Source of the DNA: Cyprinodon diabolis
Lineage: Eukaryota; Chordata; Actinopteri; Cyprinodontiformes; Cyprinodontidae
Length of the DNA: 64,000 nt
Direction: 5' to 3'
Assembly (NCBI GenBank): GCA_030533445.1
Contig: CM060081.1
Coordinates: 15,589,655-15,653,654 of the forward strand
Each line of letters begins with the position of its first letter. Within the stretch, counting starts at the first letter, position 1. Under the pieces are notes generated by a model. It was not told the DNA's origin. It did no database searches and worked only from the letters and a program-made list of their open reading frames with translations. Positions 22,095-33,964 of this stretch are shown here, piece by piece. A program made the position numbers and the translations under genes.

Positions 22095-23400
22095 ATATTT
22101 TATATCACCCCAAACCATACCCCTTTATTTATAAAGCACTTTTAAAATACAAAGGATCATCAAAGTTCTGCACATACAACTGAAAGCAACAGTGAACTTA
22201 AAATACACAAGCAAAATACAGACAAGCTAAAATAAAATAATACGAGTTAAAATAGTCCAAATTAAAAGTATTTCAGATATTCAAACTAGAAAAAAAGATA
22301 AAAATTAATATAAACATAAACAGATAAAGAGATAAAAATAAGGTTAATGTCATGATGGGTTTTCTGGTTCCTAACCCACGTGCAGAACACACACTGAAAC
22401 AGGGAAAGAATTAAACGGTTTATTTGACAAAACACAATAATCAGTTCGGGTCCAGGGGGGTTGTCAGATCCAGGGTAGGTCACAACAGCGTTTACAGATC
22501 TAAAGATCAACAGAGCAGCAGAAAGGTGAAGCCATGAGGGTCCAGAGGCTTGAAGTTGGCAGAAGGCTGGCAGCGGCAGGGCTTGGCTTCAGGCTTATGT
22601 GGATTCAGACCTTGAATGATCTCCTAGTTCTCTCCTTGAAAACCAGCAGGTTGTTCCAGACAGAGATCTTCTGGTTTGGCTTCCAAGGGCAGGCAGGCAG
22701 GTTTCCAGACTGTGAGCTCCTCCAGAGCTCCAGGAGAGAATCAGGCTTTCCCTAAGAAGGTGGAGAAGACAAAGGCTGGTTAGATTCAGGTTGGCTTGTT
22801 AAGCAGTCAGAGGTTTCAGGCAACAGGTTTGGCTCAGGCTTGCTAACCATAAACTGTTTAACACTCTGGCACCGAAGAATAGTTCTGCCGCTGCTTATAA
22901 GCTGGTCTCCTGATGACTGATCTCAGGTGTGGTCCTCAGCTCAGCTCAAGGAGACCAAGAGGCGCCCTCTGCTGGAGGAAGGTGGACAGACCTCCAGATC
23001 CCAACAGTTAAACTCTCAGGATGTATAGAATGCCTCAGTGAACAGGTGTCTTTAAAGAAAATGTTTAAACTCTGAAAGAGAGGAGGCCTGTCTGACATCC
23101 AAAGGCAGATTATTCTACAACTGCAGAGCTGCCACAGTGAAGGCACAATCTCCTCTTTGTTACCGCTTGGATTTAGGGACAATAAGGAGCTGCTGATTGG
23201 CAGACCTCGGGGAGCAGGGAGGTGTATGGGAGTGCAGCAGCTCAGGAAGATAAGGGTTGGTCAAACCATTGATTTCAAAGCCAATAAGAGTAATTGAAAA
23301 TCAACCCTAAAACATACAGGCAATTAATTAAAATATCTTAAGATGGGGGTTATGTGCTTTTCTGATGTTGAATCCTTCGATGGTGCCAAGAATAAAATAG
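22095..23400 (-). mobile_element. Antisense LINE 3' UTR remnant, split by a solo LTR
   Basis: Starts with the reverse of a LINE tail (CTTTATTTATAAAGCACTTT) and continues after the LTR with text such as GGCAGATTATTCTACAACTG. Such sequence is common in the 3' UTRs of teleost L2-related LINEs. No open frame. The boundaries are approximate. Confidence 0.5.
22348..23006 (-). mobile_element. Solo LTR with 5-bp target duplication
   Basis: Begins TGTCATGATG and ends CCCAACA, so its ends are TG...CA. It is flanked by GTTAA on both sides (22343-22347 and 23007-23011). On the - strand it has a TATA-like TATAAG (22894-22899) and an AATAAA (22419-22424) in the order expected for promoter and R/U5. No internal gag-pol remains. 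Confidence 0.75.
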
Positions 23401-23579
23401 AAATTTCAAGAACAGATTTGCATGCATTCTTGGTGTGAGGGATTGATGTCAAGTCAATGAGTCGATGCAATCAGCTGGTTTTACTAAGAGAAAACTTTGA
23501 ACCATTCTGAGATGTATGATGTGATTGCATTGTCTCTGTTGAGTGCTTTGAGATGACATTTGTTGTGTATTGGTCAGAG

Positions 23580-24674
23580 CTGCTCCAGGACAAGCTGTAC
23601 CAGCTCAACGTGCCCAGCTCCCTCTGCAGGTGGATCACTGACTTCCTGACGGACCGGAGACAGCACGTGCGCCTGGGAACAACTGTCTCGGACACACGGA
23701 CCATCAACACCGGATCCCCCCAGGGCTGTGTCCTTTCCCCCTGGCTTTTCTCCCTGTACACCAACTGCTGCACCTCCAGCCATCAGTCCGTTAAACTGAT
23801 CAAGTTTGCGGACGACACCACCCTCATCGGGCTCATCTCGGACGGTGATGAGTCTGCCTACAGGAGGGAGGTGGACCGGCTGGTGTCCTGGTGCAGCAGC
23901 AACAACCTGGATCTGAACGCCCAAAAGACAGTGGAGATGATCGTGGACTTCAGAAAGGTCCCTACCCCACTGTCCCCCCTTGGCCTCACAGACAGCCCTA
24001 CCCCCATCTCCAACGTGGAGTCCTTCCGCTTCCTGGGCACCACCATCACCCAGGACCTCAAGTGGGAGTTGACCATCAGCTCCCTCGTCAAGAAGGCCCA
24101 GCACAGGATGTTCTTTCTGCGGCAGCTGAGGAAACTTAAGCTGCCAACCCGGATGTTGGTACAGTTTTACACCTCCATCATTGAGTCCATCCTCACCTCC
24201 TCAATCACCGTGTGGTACGCTGGCGCTACCGCCAGGGACAGATACCAACTGCAGCGCATTGTGCGCTCCGCTGAGAAGGTGATCGGCTGTAAGCTGCCAT
24301 CACTCCAGGACCTGTATGTCTCCAGGACCAGGAGGCGTGCAGGTCGCATCACAGCCGACCCTTCTCACCCTGGACACAGTCTGTTTGAACCTCTCCCCTC
24401 AGGGACGAGGCTACGGTCCATACGGACCAGAACCTCCCGCCATAAAAACAGCTTCTTCCCCTCTGCCATAAGACTCATGAACACATTACTTTATGTCAGA
24501 CTCCATAACCAGCCCATGCCATTTACACTGCTGTATTGTACACTGCTCTATTTGCACTACCTTGTACATTTTACTTTTTATATATATATATATATTTTGT
24601 TTTTAATCCATATTTTTATCCTAAGTGTATATATTAGTCTATTTTTTGCATGCCTTATACCCCAGTGTTTTTAG
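23580..24674 (+). pseudogene. Rex1-like reverse transcriptase fragment, open but truncated
   Basis: The open frame carries reverse transcriptase motifs: NTGSPQGCVLSPWLFSLYTN, then the catalytic FADDTTLI block, then WCSSNNLDLNAQKT and SFRFLGTTITQDLKW. The Rex1-type C-terminal block follows (FYTSIIESILTSSITVWYAG, LPSLQDLY, SHPGHSLFEPLPSG). The endonuclease and early RT motifs are absent, so it cannot act alone. The last residues before the stop come from the 3' UTR reading on by chance. There is no frameshift over about 1 kb, so the insertion is fairly recent. Confidence 0.88.
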
Positions 24675-24799
24675 AGATTTTTATAATTTTATTTACCTAT
24701 TTCATAAAATATGTTTCATGTTGCACGATTGTACCATAAAAAATTCCTAGTTTGTGAACTCCTTCACTAACAATGGCAATAAACCCGATTCTGATTCTG
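23580..24799 (+). mobile_element. 5'-truncated Rex1-like LINE
   Basis: It starts inside the reverse transcriptase domain and ends with the Rex1-type tail AATAAACCCGATTCTGATTCT. It is flanked by AGAG (23576-23579 and 24800-24803), which fits insertion into the hAT terminus only a few bases from its edge. The 5' truncation is normal for LINEs. Confidence 0.85.
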
Positions 24800-25177
24800 A
24801 GAGGTGGAAAGAGTACTAAAAAATTGTAATTGAGTAAAAGTATCTTTACTTTGCCTAAATTCTACTCAGAGTAAAAGTAAAATTACCCATCTCAAAATTT
24901 ACTCAAGTAAAAGTACAAAATTACTTAATTTAAAATGTAATTTGAGTAAAAGTTACTTAGTTACTTTGAGTTATTTAATGCAAAAAAAGGATGAGTCATG
25001 AATCGAACACAAGGTGTTTTAATCGATTTCAAGGCGTATTTCAGTGGACATCCACACTTGCAAAAGATCAGCTTGGCTAAGGAACATACTTCCTCACAGC
25101 ACAAGGACAGTCAGAACCTGTACCATAAAGTGCAAACAATTTTCAATCCTACTGTCCAACAGACAACACCATGATAA

Positions 25178-25417
25178 CTAACTTACCGCCACATGTTTTC
25201 GTAAATTGGATGTTGATGTTTTAAAAGCCGAAAGCTCCGTTTTGCTGGGCAGACACATGTTGCACTGCATTATCACATTGTTCCCTTTTGTGCATTTGAA
25301 AACAAATAATCCTTCCAAATAAGGCCAAGGATTTTTTTGGCTTTCGTCTCCAGAATATGTTTCCTCTTCAGGCCTTTCCTCATCCATACTCCCTAAGTTG
25401 TGGTTAGCAACTGCCAT
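25178..25417 (-). pseudogene. BED zinc-finger remnant of a hAT transposase
   Basis: The short frame encodes an acidic leader, then WPYLEGLFVF, MQCNMCLPSK and a STSNLRKHV block. This has the Cys-x2-Cys and final His arrangement of BED fingers at the N-terminus of hAT transposases. The catalytic domain is absent. A stop follows directly after the finger. Confidence 0.7.
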
Positions 25418-25745
25418 CTTCCAAAGCGCAGCACTGGATTATGAGAAAATACAAAGGGTAATTATAAGGCAGGGCCACATTTAATTTTTTCACCATCAGT
25501 ATTTTAATTTTTTTTTTACTCAGTAATGTGAGGGGATTTTTGAATGTAACAAAGTAAAACTACTTAGGTTAAAATTTACTTGAGTAAAAGTAAAAATAAC
25601 ATATTTCAAAAAGTACTCAGAAAATTACAAATTACTCATAAAAATTACTCAATTACAGTAACTTGAGTAAATGTAATTCATTACTTTCCACTCCTGGTAT
25701 TGGTACTATATAGATAAACTGAATTTTATTGAATTTTATTGTCAG

Positions 25746-26158
25746 AGGAATCAAAATAATCACATAGTACAACAAAATTAGGTTTGCAGTCTGATAGAAA
25801 TGCAATAAGACAAAATGCAAAGCTAACATTGTAACATGACAACTTATTACTACCAAGGATCTTATTTACTGAAGTTGAAGAAACAAATCCTAAAACTATC
25901 TTCTAAGAAGATATATAGACTATAGATATAGTCTATATATATAGACCAAAATGCCATAGTAGAGATCTTAAACAGTTCTCTGGTATAAAGAAAAAGGGGA
26001 ACAGCGATAATGTTGCAGTAATAAAGTCATACAGGACAGGCCTACTTCCAGCTGCTAAGAAAAAACACGGTTTTATAAACTGGCAAACGATTGAAAAGAA
26101 ATAAAGGCATAGTTTAAAATGTCATGCGTTATTAATAGGAAGTGTATAATAAGAAAAA
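25746..26158. other. Short spacer between repeats
   Basis: AT-rich; contains an imperfect palindrome around 25912-25945 (TATAGACTATA ... TAGTCTATA). No gene. Confidence 0.4.
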
Positions 26159-26173
26159 TAAAATAAAATAGGA

Positions 26174-29100
26174 GCGACGCGAGGCCATCCCCCAGTGGGC
26201 CCACCACCTGCAGGGGGAACCATGAGGGACCGGTGCAAAGTGGATTGGACGGCAGCCAGAGGCGGAGACCTCGGCGACCTGATCCGCGGGCGCTTAAACT
26301 GGCTCTGGGGACGTGGAATGTCACCTCACTGGTGGGGAAGGAGCCCGAACTTGTGCGGGAGGTGGAGCGATACCAGCTAGAAATAGTTGGGCTCACCTCT
26401 ACGCACAGCCAGGGCTCTGGAACCGAGCTCCTGAAGAGAGGCTGGACTCTCTTCTACTCTGGAGTGACCCGCATGGAGAGGCGGAGGGCGGGGCTGCTTG
26501 TCTCCCCCCAGCTCAGCCGTCTCGTGTTGGAGTTCACCCCTGTAGACGAGAGGGTCGCATCCCTTCGCCTTCGGGTTGAGGGGAGGACTCTGACAGTTGT
26601 TTCGGCCTATGGGCCGAACGGCAGTACGGAGTACTAGGCCTTCTTAGCATCCCTGGGGAGGGTGTTAGAAAGCACCCCTCCCGGGGTTTCCATCATTCTA
26701 CTGGGAGACTTCAACGCCCACGTGGGAAACGACAGTGACACCTGGAGGGGCGTGATCGGGAGGAACGGGCCCCCAGCTCTGAACCCGAGTGGTGTCTCAG
26801 TATTGGACTTCTGTGCAAGTCACGGATTGTCCATAATGAACACCATGTTCAGGCATAAGGATGTCCATCGGTGCACTTGGCACCAGGACACCCTAGGCCG
26901 AAGGTCGATGATCGACTTTGTAGTCGTATCTTCTGATCTTCGGCCGCATGTCCTGGACACTTGGGTGAAGAGAGGGGCGGAGCTGTCCACCGACCACCAC
27001 CTGGTGGTGGTCTTTCAGGCTTCCTCCTCTTCCAGCGTATCCAGCTGGAAGAGGAGGAAGCCTGAAAGACTCGGCAGGCCCAAACGTGTAGTGAGGGTCT
27101 GCTGGGAACGTCTGGTGGAACCCTCGCTCAGGGACGTGTTCAACTCCCACCTCCAGGAGAGCTTCTCTCAGGTTCCGAGGGAGGTTGGAGACATGGAGTC
27201 CGAATGGGCTCTGTTCTCTGCCTCTATTGTCGATGCAGCTGCCCGTAGCTGTGGCCGTAAGGTTTGCGGTGCCTGTCGTGGTGAAAATCCCCGAACCCGG
27301 TGGTGGACACCGATAGTAAGGGATGCTGTCCAGCTGAAGAAGGAGTCCTATCGAGCTTGGCTGGCTTGTGGGACTCCTGAAGCAGCAAGCAGGTACTGTG
27401 AGGCCAAGCGTGTCACGGCCCGGGCGGTTGCAGAGGCAAAATCTCGGGCCTGGGAGGAGTTCGGAGAGGCCATGGAAAAAGACTATCGGTTGGCCTCAAA
27501 GCGATTCTGGCAAACCGTCCGGCGCCTCCGGAGGGAAAAGCAGTGCTTCGCTAACACTGTTTTCAGTGGGAGTGGGGAGCTGCTGACCTTGAAGGAGGAT
27601 ATTGTCGGGCGGTGGAAGGAATACTTTGAGGATCTCCTCAACCCGACGGACACGCCTTCCGTGGGGGAAGAAGAGACGGGGTGCTTGGGGCTGGAATCAT
27701 TCATCACCCAGGCCGAAGTCACCGAGGTGGTCAAAAAACTCCACGGTGGCAAGGCTTCGGGGTGGACGAGATCCGTCCTGAGTATCTTAGAGCTCTGGAT
27801 GTTGTCGGGCTGTCATGGTTGACACGTCTCTTCAACATCGCGTGGAGTTCGGGGACAGTTCCCTGGATTGGCAGACTCGGGTGGTGGTTCCCCTCCACAA
27901 GAAGGGGGACTTGAGGGTGTGTTCCAATTATCGGGGAATCACACGCTTCCCCGGAAAGGCCTATGCCAGGGTGCTGGAGAGGAGAGTCCGGCTGATTGTC
28001 GAACCTCGGCTGCAGGAGGAACAGTGTGGTTTTCGTCCTGGCCGTGGAACAGTGGACCAGCACTACACCCTCTGCAGGGTGCTTGAGGGTTCATGGGAGT
28101 TTGCCCAACCAGTTCACATGTGTTTTGTGGACTTGGAGAAGGCATTCGACCGTGTCTCTCGTGCTGCCCTGTGGGGGGTGCTCCAGGAGTATGGAGTCGG
28201 GGGCCCTTTATTAGGGGCCATCCGTTCTCTGTACAAGCGGAGCAGGAGTCTGGTTCGCATTGCCGGCACTAAGTCGGACGGTTCCCAGTGCATGTTGGAC
28301 TCCGACAGGGCTGCCCTCTGTCACCGGTCCTGTTCATAACTTTTATAGACAGGATTTCTAGGCGCAGCCAAGGACCGGAGGGGGTCTGGTTTGGGGAACA
28401 GCGGATCTCGTCCCTGCTTTTTGCGGATGACGTAGTTCTGCTGGCTCCCTCCTGCCAAGACCTACAGCGTGCGCTGGGGCGGTTCGCAGCCGAGTGTGAA
28501 GCGGCCGGGATGAGAATCAGCTCCTCCAAGTCCGAGGCCATGGTTCTCGACCGGAAAAAGGTGGCTTGTCCCCTTCAGGTTGGAGGAGAGTCCCTGCCTC
28601 AAGTGGAGGAGTTCAAGTATCTTGGGGTCCTGTTCACGAGTGAGGGAAGAATGGAGCGGGAGATCGATAGATGGATCGGTGCGGCTGCTGCAATAATGCG
28701 GACGCTGCACCGGTCTGTCGTGGTGAAGAGACAGCTGAGCGAAAAGGCAAAGCTCTCAATTTACCGGTCGGTCTACGTTCCTACCCTCACCTATTGTCAT
28801 GAAATTTGGATCATGACCGAAAGATCGAGATCCCGGATACAAGCGGCTGAAATGAGCTTTCTCCGCAGGGTGGCTGGGCTCTCCCTTAGAGATAGGGTGA
28901 GGAGCTCGGTCATTCGGGAGAGGCTCAGTGTAGAGCCGGTTCTCCTCCACATCGAGAGGAGTCAGTTGAGGTGGCTCGGACATCTTTTTCGGATGCCCCC
29001 TGGACGCCTCCCTCGGGAGGTGTTCCAGGCACGTCCCACCGGGAGGAGGCCCAGGAGACGACCCAGGACACGCTGGAGAGACTATGTCTCTCGGCTGGCC

Positions 29101-29242
29101 TGGGAGCGCCTAGGGCTTCCCCCAAGAGAGCTGGAGGAGGTGTCTGCGGAGAGGGAAGTCTGGGAGTCTCTGCTTAGTCTGCTGCCCCCGCGACCCGGTT
29201 CCGGATAAAGCGGGAGACGACGAGTACAAGTACGAGTACGAG
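26174..29242 (+). mobile_element. RTE-like non-LTR retrotransposon, near full length, 15-bp TSD
   Basis: GC-rich in an AT-rich setting. It is flanked by a perfect 15-bp direct repeat TAAAATAAAATAGGA (26159-26173 and 29243-29257), so both ends are defined exactly. One coding region covers an APE-type endonuclease, reverse transcriptase and C-terminal domain. The tail is GAGTACAAGTACGAGTACGA. A fragment of the same family is at 58861-59415. The clade name (RTE-like) rests on overall organisation and is less certain than the LINE call. Confidence 0.9.
26233..29208 (+). pseudogene. Endonuclease/reverse transcriptase ORF of the RTE-like LINE, broken
   Basis: Endonuclease motifs: [60 protein letters not shown]. 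Reverse transcriptase motifs: NYRGIT, QCGFRPGRGT, FVDLEKAFDR, VGLRQGCPLSPVLF and the catalytic LLFADDVVLL. The C-terminal part includes QLRWLGHLFRMPPGRLPREV. Lesions: an in-frame TAG at 26635-26637, a frameshift near 27760 (after GKASG), another near 27865 (after GTVPW), a small in-frame loss at GITRFPGK near 27945, and a frameshift near 28275 (after TKSD). It cannot make a full protein. Confidence 0.9.
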
Positions 29243-29257
29243 TAAAATAAAATAGGA

Positions 29258-31690
29258 AGTGTGTAAACTTACTTTTGCTCAGCCTACTTACTTTATTTAT
29301 CAGTGGTAGAATTTACCCTGTCTTAAATCCTGGTGGTATTGTAAGAATTGAAAATATATTTTTACCATCTTTGAAAAGAAAGCCACAGAGTCAAAATCGT
29401 CCCTGCAATTTTCTAATTTAAGGTTTTCAATAAAAAAAAAAAAAAAAAAATTTAGTAAAGTCGTTTACGTCATTTATATGATGCTTCTAAAACTTTGGAG
29501 TGATGGCATTTAATTATAGTGCTTTCGTTAAAAAAAATGTTTTGTAAATACAACAAAACAAAAAAAAAAAAAAATAAAAAAAAATCAAGACTGATGGTGG
29601 CAAACTGAAATATAGCCACTGCTGCCGTGGGGCGGATTTACTAAGGGGACGTCAGAGCACAATGTAGTGTTTTTTCCAAGGACACTATGATGAATGGAGC
29701 TATGGTTCGAACCACCAGGATTAACTGTCACAGTAACAGTAAAAAACAAAATCAAGCTGTAGTTTGCACTTCTGAAACAAATACACACGTCTAATTATGC
29801 AAATGAGATAAAAAAGATAGAAGTTCCAGACCTTAATGAGCTGTTGATCATGAAACATGGTCTCAGAGAGTTTATCACTCAACTCTATCAAAAGGATAGA
29901 CCCACATAGAAAAGATCGATGCTCAGATAATGAGCTGAACCACAACCATCAATATCAGCTAAACAGACACAAACAAGGGTTGATTAAAGAGTAGACTGGA
30001 TAAAATGTTGTAATCCTAATCGAAAATTTGTTACAGCCATGAAGATTACGTCAGAGTGTTTGTTAGGGTTCATCCAACTGTAAAATATAAAGGTTCAGGA
30101 ATGGAAATCTGTGGTATTGTTTTCCATTTAATACAGATGAGTCAATAGTGGAGATTAAGCATTTTGCTGTTTTTCTATCCATCAATTTGTTCCTCTGTAA
30201 AACAGAATATAACCTCCCTAACACCAGAAGGTAAGATTAATAATTCACTTAAAGCACCATCTTTTATTAATCATAGTACAGGTAGTTTATAAAATGAGTG
30301 TTTGCTTTTCTTAAAAAATGAATCTAACCATTATTGTGTACTAACTCCAATTTAGCTACATTCCCTAACATTTAAGGCACTCACTATGAATAGGATAACC
30401 TAACATCTGCTGTTTTGCTGCAACCACTGTCACTATGATGCCATCAACCGTAGTCTCTCTCCTGATGACCTCTTAGAGCCTGCTAACCTATTTACCTTTA
30501 AGTCAATGCATACATTTTAAGTGAGGATGATACATTTTCATTTATGAGACAAAAACGGTTTGTAACCACATACTTTATGATCCTCATAACCTCTTTCTTA
30601 TCTCGTGCGCTGTCCTAAGGCGCAATCTATGTAACGATAGCATCATGTTTACAGTATGTTACGCAGCCTCATTTTCTATGAAAATGGCACACAGAGAGAT
30701 GAGCGCGAAGGCTCCAGTCAGTGAACATCCTGCTCTTAATGTCTTCCTGTTGAAGATAAAGGGATGGTCGAACTCTCCCGTGGAGCAGAGAGATACCAGA
30801 TAAAACAGCATCATCCCTTCATCAATATAGCTGTTAAACTGTGTGTCCTTTGTTATTATTGCTTGCTACACAGATGAACTGATATGGCCACCCAGGACAG
30901 CAAAAAAACAAAACAAACTCTAATACATGAATGCTGTCCTTAAAGCTATAAATGTTAAAAAAGAAGCGATTCCTAAATCGTCCCCTTTATTTTATTTGGA
31001 AACACATTTTTTTTTTAAAAACAATTGAGTGCACATAATTCAAATGATCATAGGTTTCTGTTTAATACCAGTATAGTCCAAATAAAACAGACTCAAAGAA
31101 AAGCATGCATCCCTATGCATATTATTAAGATTATCCCGTAAAAGAAACGTTTCTTTTACCATTTAACAAGCATCGCTCTCGTTGCATATTTAATACCTCT
31201 TCTTGGAAGAAAGTTTATTTAAAATGGTTTGTTTCATGACACGGAAGCACATCAACAGAATACAAATTATAGCCATTCAATGTGTATTTTACCTACCTAA
31301 ACAGTTTGGATCTGGATTATTGTTTGGCAGAAATGTCAATGAGGACTAGTAGGGCGCTAACCAACAAAAAATAGAAAAGGCTGCTGGTGGTAAAGGAGGT
31401 TCCCACGAACTGACAGGAATGATGAAGAAGGAGAACTTCCACTAAAAAGCTATAATTCATGACAAAGAAACAGTAAAAAAAAAATCTGGATTATCAAGGA
31501 AATCCAAAGCAGCATGACCCTATACTAAATACAGCTTAAACCAAATAACCTGTTGGACCAACCTTGGATTTGATGACTGTTCTCTAGTATGTTATGTCAC
31601 AAACACTGCTCCTCTCCCTCCTCCTATCAGGCCCTACAAGCTACGCCGACGTAGCATCTTCAGACCTCCTGTGTTACATTAACGCAGTCT
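29258..31690. other. AT-rich intergenic sequence
   Basis: Contains poly-A runs at about 29431-29450 and 29560-29582. No exon, RNA gene or repeat was identified with confidence. Confidence 0.4.
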
Positions 31691-31699
31691 ACTGCATAT

Positions 31700-31856
31700 A
31701 TAGTATATAGCTATATACTATAGTATATTGTATGTTTTATATTGTATATAGCTATAGTTTCTGTATTCTGTATATATATATAATTTGTATGCACCATCAA
31801 CATCAAGTCAAATTCTTTGTAAGTGCAAACCTACTTGGCAATAAACTTGATTCTGA
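31700..31856 (+). mobile_element. Probable LINE 3' tail (Rex1-like)
   Basis: Ends GGCAATAAACTTGATTCTGATG, split by no gap, like the Rex1 tail at 24776-24799. The preceding TATA-rich stretch (31697-31790) is a low-complexity palindromic tract. The 5' limit is not clear. Confidence 0.5.
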
Positions 31857-32119
31857 TGTGACTAGTCATGGGTTTTTATCATGACTATGGAGAAATTAAG
31901 GTCCACTACAAAATGTATTTAATTCAACCACACTGGAGGAATTTGAGATGGCATTTATCATTTGAAGGTCAATCTAATGCATCCTAATCAAACATTATCC
32001 AGACTTTAAAAAAGCCATTCCACAAACAATCGTTTTTTTTTCCATTCTGACATTTTATGACCAGATTTACAGCTTTTTGTAAAAAGGGAGAACAGAAACT
32101 AAGAAAGGATGCTGCTTTG

Positions 32120-32480
32120 AAAGGATCCAGTGCTAATAGGCCAAGGGTCGGAGACATGCTGCCCCAGCCTCACCAGCTGTTGCCTGTCTGTCAGGAAAGG
32201 TTATCCACCTGCGCAGGGTCAGGCACATTCAGCTGGGAGAGCTTGTCTCTAAGCAGGGCTTGGAGGATGGTCTCCAGATGCAGGAGGAAGATGCAGAGCC
32301 ATTGTTACTGCATTATCCATAGATCTGCTGGGTCTGCTGGCAAACCATAGTCGATCCACGAGAGTCTTTTGGCTTTTGAGTTGAGTCAAGGTAAGGTGAT
32401 TAAAAGACTCTGTGACCACAGAAGTCAGGGAGAGGGGCCTGAATTCATTAACACCCGAGATCCTAGTCGTTTCTAGGACT
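32120..32480 (-). mobile_element. Antisense Rex1-like LINE fragment
   Basis: The - strand encodes GVNEFRPLSLTSVVTESFNH, then DRLWFASRPSRSMDNAVTMA, then LRDKLSQLNVPDPAQ in another frame. These are successive parts of a Rex1-type reverse transcriptase, frameshifted and degraded. Confidence 0.7.
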
Positions 32481-32489
32481 AGGATCATG

Positions 32490-33960
32490 AGCAAGGTCAT
32501 GGAGCAGATTGGAACACGTTTGTATGATCTATTTTCTGGAACAGTGGTGCACCAAATATAACAAGATATAAAGTATCCAAAAGTACCAATGTAGTAATGT
32601 AAGTAATGCTTTCACTGAAGCCCTAAGGGTCAATAAACTGCCTTTTAAAAAATGTGAAACAACAATATGAGTAATTGCTTTGGTCAACTACTATCTGAGA
32701 GTGAAATTATCCCCGATTTGCAACTTTTACATTCTTTTATTCTGTTTTCTTGTTGTTGAATCATAAACACTGACATTGTCCGTAAGGTCTTATGGACAAT
32801 CAGTGCTGTAGATGATTTTTTGAGCTTGCAGATGAATTGTTGAGGTGCTCTTGGAGTCATTTTGTCAGGCTGGGAGCTTCTAGGAAGATTAACTACTGCT
32901 CCACATTTCTGTTAGTGGAAAAATGCATTTCCTAACCCTTTCCGGACTGATTGATAATGACTGTTTCTCATCTGTTCTTGAATCTCTTTTCTAGTCTTTT
33001 ATCTATTAAAGTGCTTTCATCATTCTAAAGTTTAGCAGTTTTTGTTCAAAAACCATCTAGACTTGTGTTGATGGCACTCATGTAACCGTCTTTTTAGTTG
33101 TTTGTGCAAAAACGGGATCGTACTGTGTTCTCTGCAAAAAAGCTCAAAGAAAGCCTTTGTAGGGAAGGAAATTGAGACGTATAGTAGTTCAACGTACAGA
33201 TCTCTGAGAATGAACATCTTCCAGAGAATGGATAGCCTTTCTAAAATAGACAGGGACTTTATATTGAATATGCCTATGGCACATATTTTGAAATGTTCTT
33301 CTGGGAGTATGGTACTACGAAAACCTCCAAGAGATGTCACTTAGGAGCTGGGCGACGTGCCATAAACGAAGCTCTTGTGTTTTCTTCTGATATCCATACA
33401 AATCACCTCTGCTGTCCCTTCAACTCGGTCTGTTTGTTGGATTCCAGACCCATGTTGTATTACTGCATGACTAAGGGAGCATTAAAAAGGTCATTTCCAC
33501 CACCAACCTATGCCCCATCACTCAGTGCAGCACAGTGGCTGAGAACAGAGGTGACAGTCCCAACATAAATGCTCATACAGAGAGATAAACTGTCCAGAAA
33601 GTGCAGCTGTTCCAGCTGTAGAGGCTGCCATATATAAAAACACATAAAGACACTTGTGTATCTACGACCTATCAAAACAGGGCCTTTGATTAACAGCTGC
33701 ACTTGAGCCTAGCAGTGTATGTTTGCATTTCTGCACAAAGATGAATAAACCATTTCAGTTCTTTTCTTGATAAAAAAATCTTTTAAAAACATATCGGAAC
33801 CAATAAAAGTAGCTGAAACATTTTCTCCACATTCGTTAACCTAACAAAATGATCAATATGCCCGTACGTGACTTTAAGGCGCTGTACCAAATTCTGCACA
33901 GTTTTGAACCATGAGCGAGGAGAACAATCTAATTTAAACTGTAAATCTCGCCCATTCTCC
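32490..33960. other. Intergenic sequence without recognised features
   Basis: Only short chance frames on both strands. No homology recognised. Confidence 0.4.
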
Positions 33961-33964
33961 TAAG

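Larger units (their letters stand above)
23575..25696. mobile_element. Non-autonomous hAT-like element (itself split by a Rex1 insertion)
   Basis: It is flanked by an 8-bp direct repeat GTATTGGT (23567-23574 and 25697-25704), the hAT signature. Its ends are CAGAG|GTGGAAAG (split at 23579/24804) and CTTTCCACTCCTG, an 11/13 inverted repeat. Both subterminal regions are rich in GAGTAAAAGTA motifs. An antisense remnant coding for a BED zinc finger (25178-25417) is what is left of a transposase. Confidence 0.8.
23431..25745 (+). mobile_element. L2 LINE tail, interrupted by a hAT element
   Basis: 23431-23574 matches the last part of the L2 3' UTR (GTGAGGGATTG, AGTCAATGAGTCGATGCAATC, GCTTTGAGATGACATTTGTT, split by spacer). 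The remaining tail (ACTATATAGATAAACTGAATT) resumes at 25705. The break carries an 8-bp duplication. Confidence 0.85.

Noticed and set aside
22534..22755. 73-residue frame
   Set aside because: Lies wholly inside the solo LTR 22348-23006; no similarity to any protein I know.
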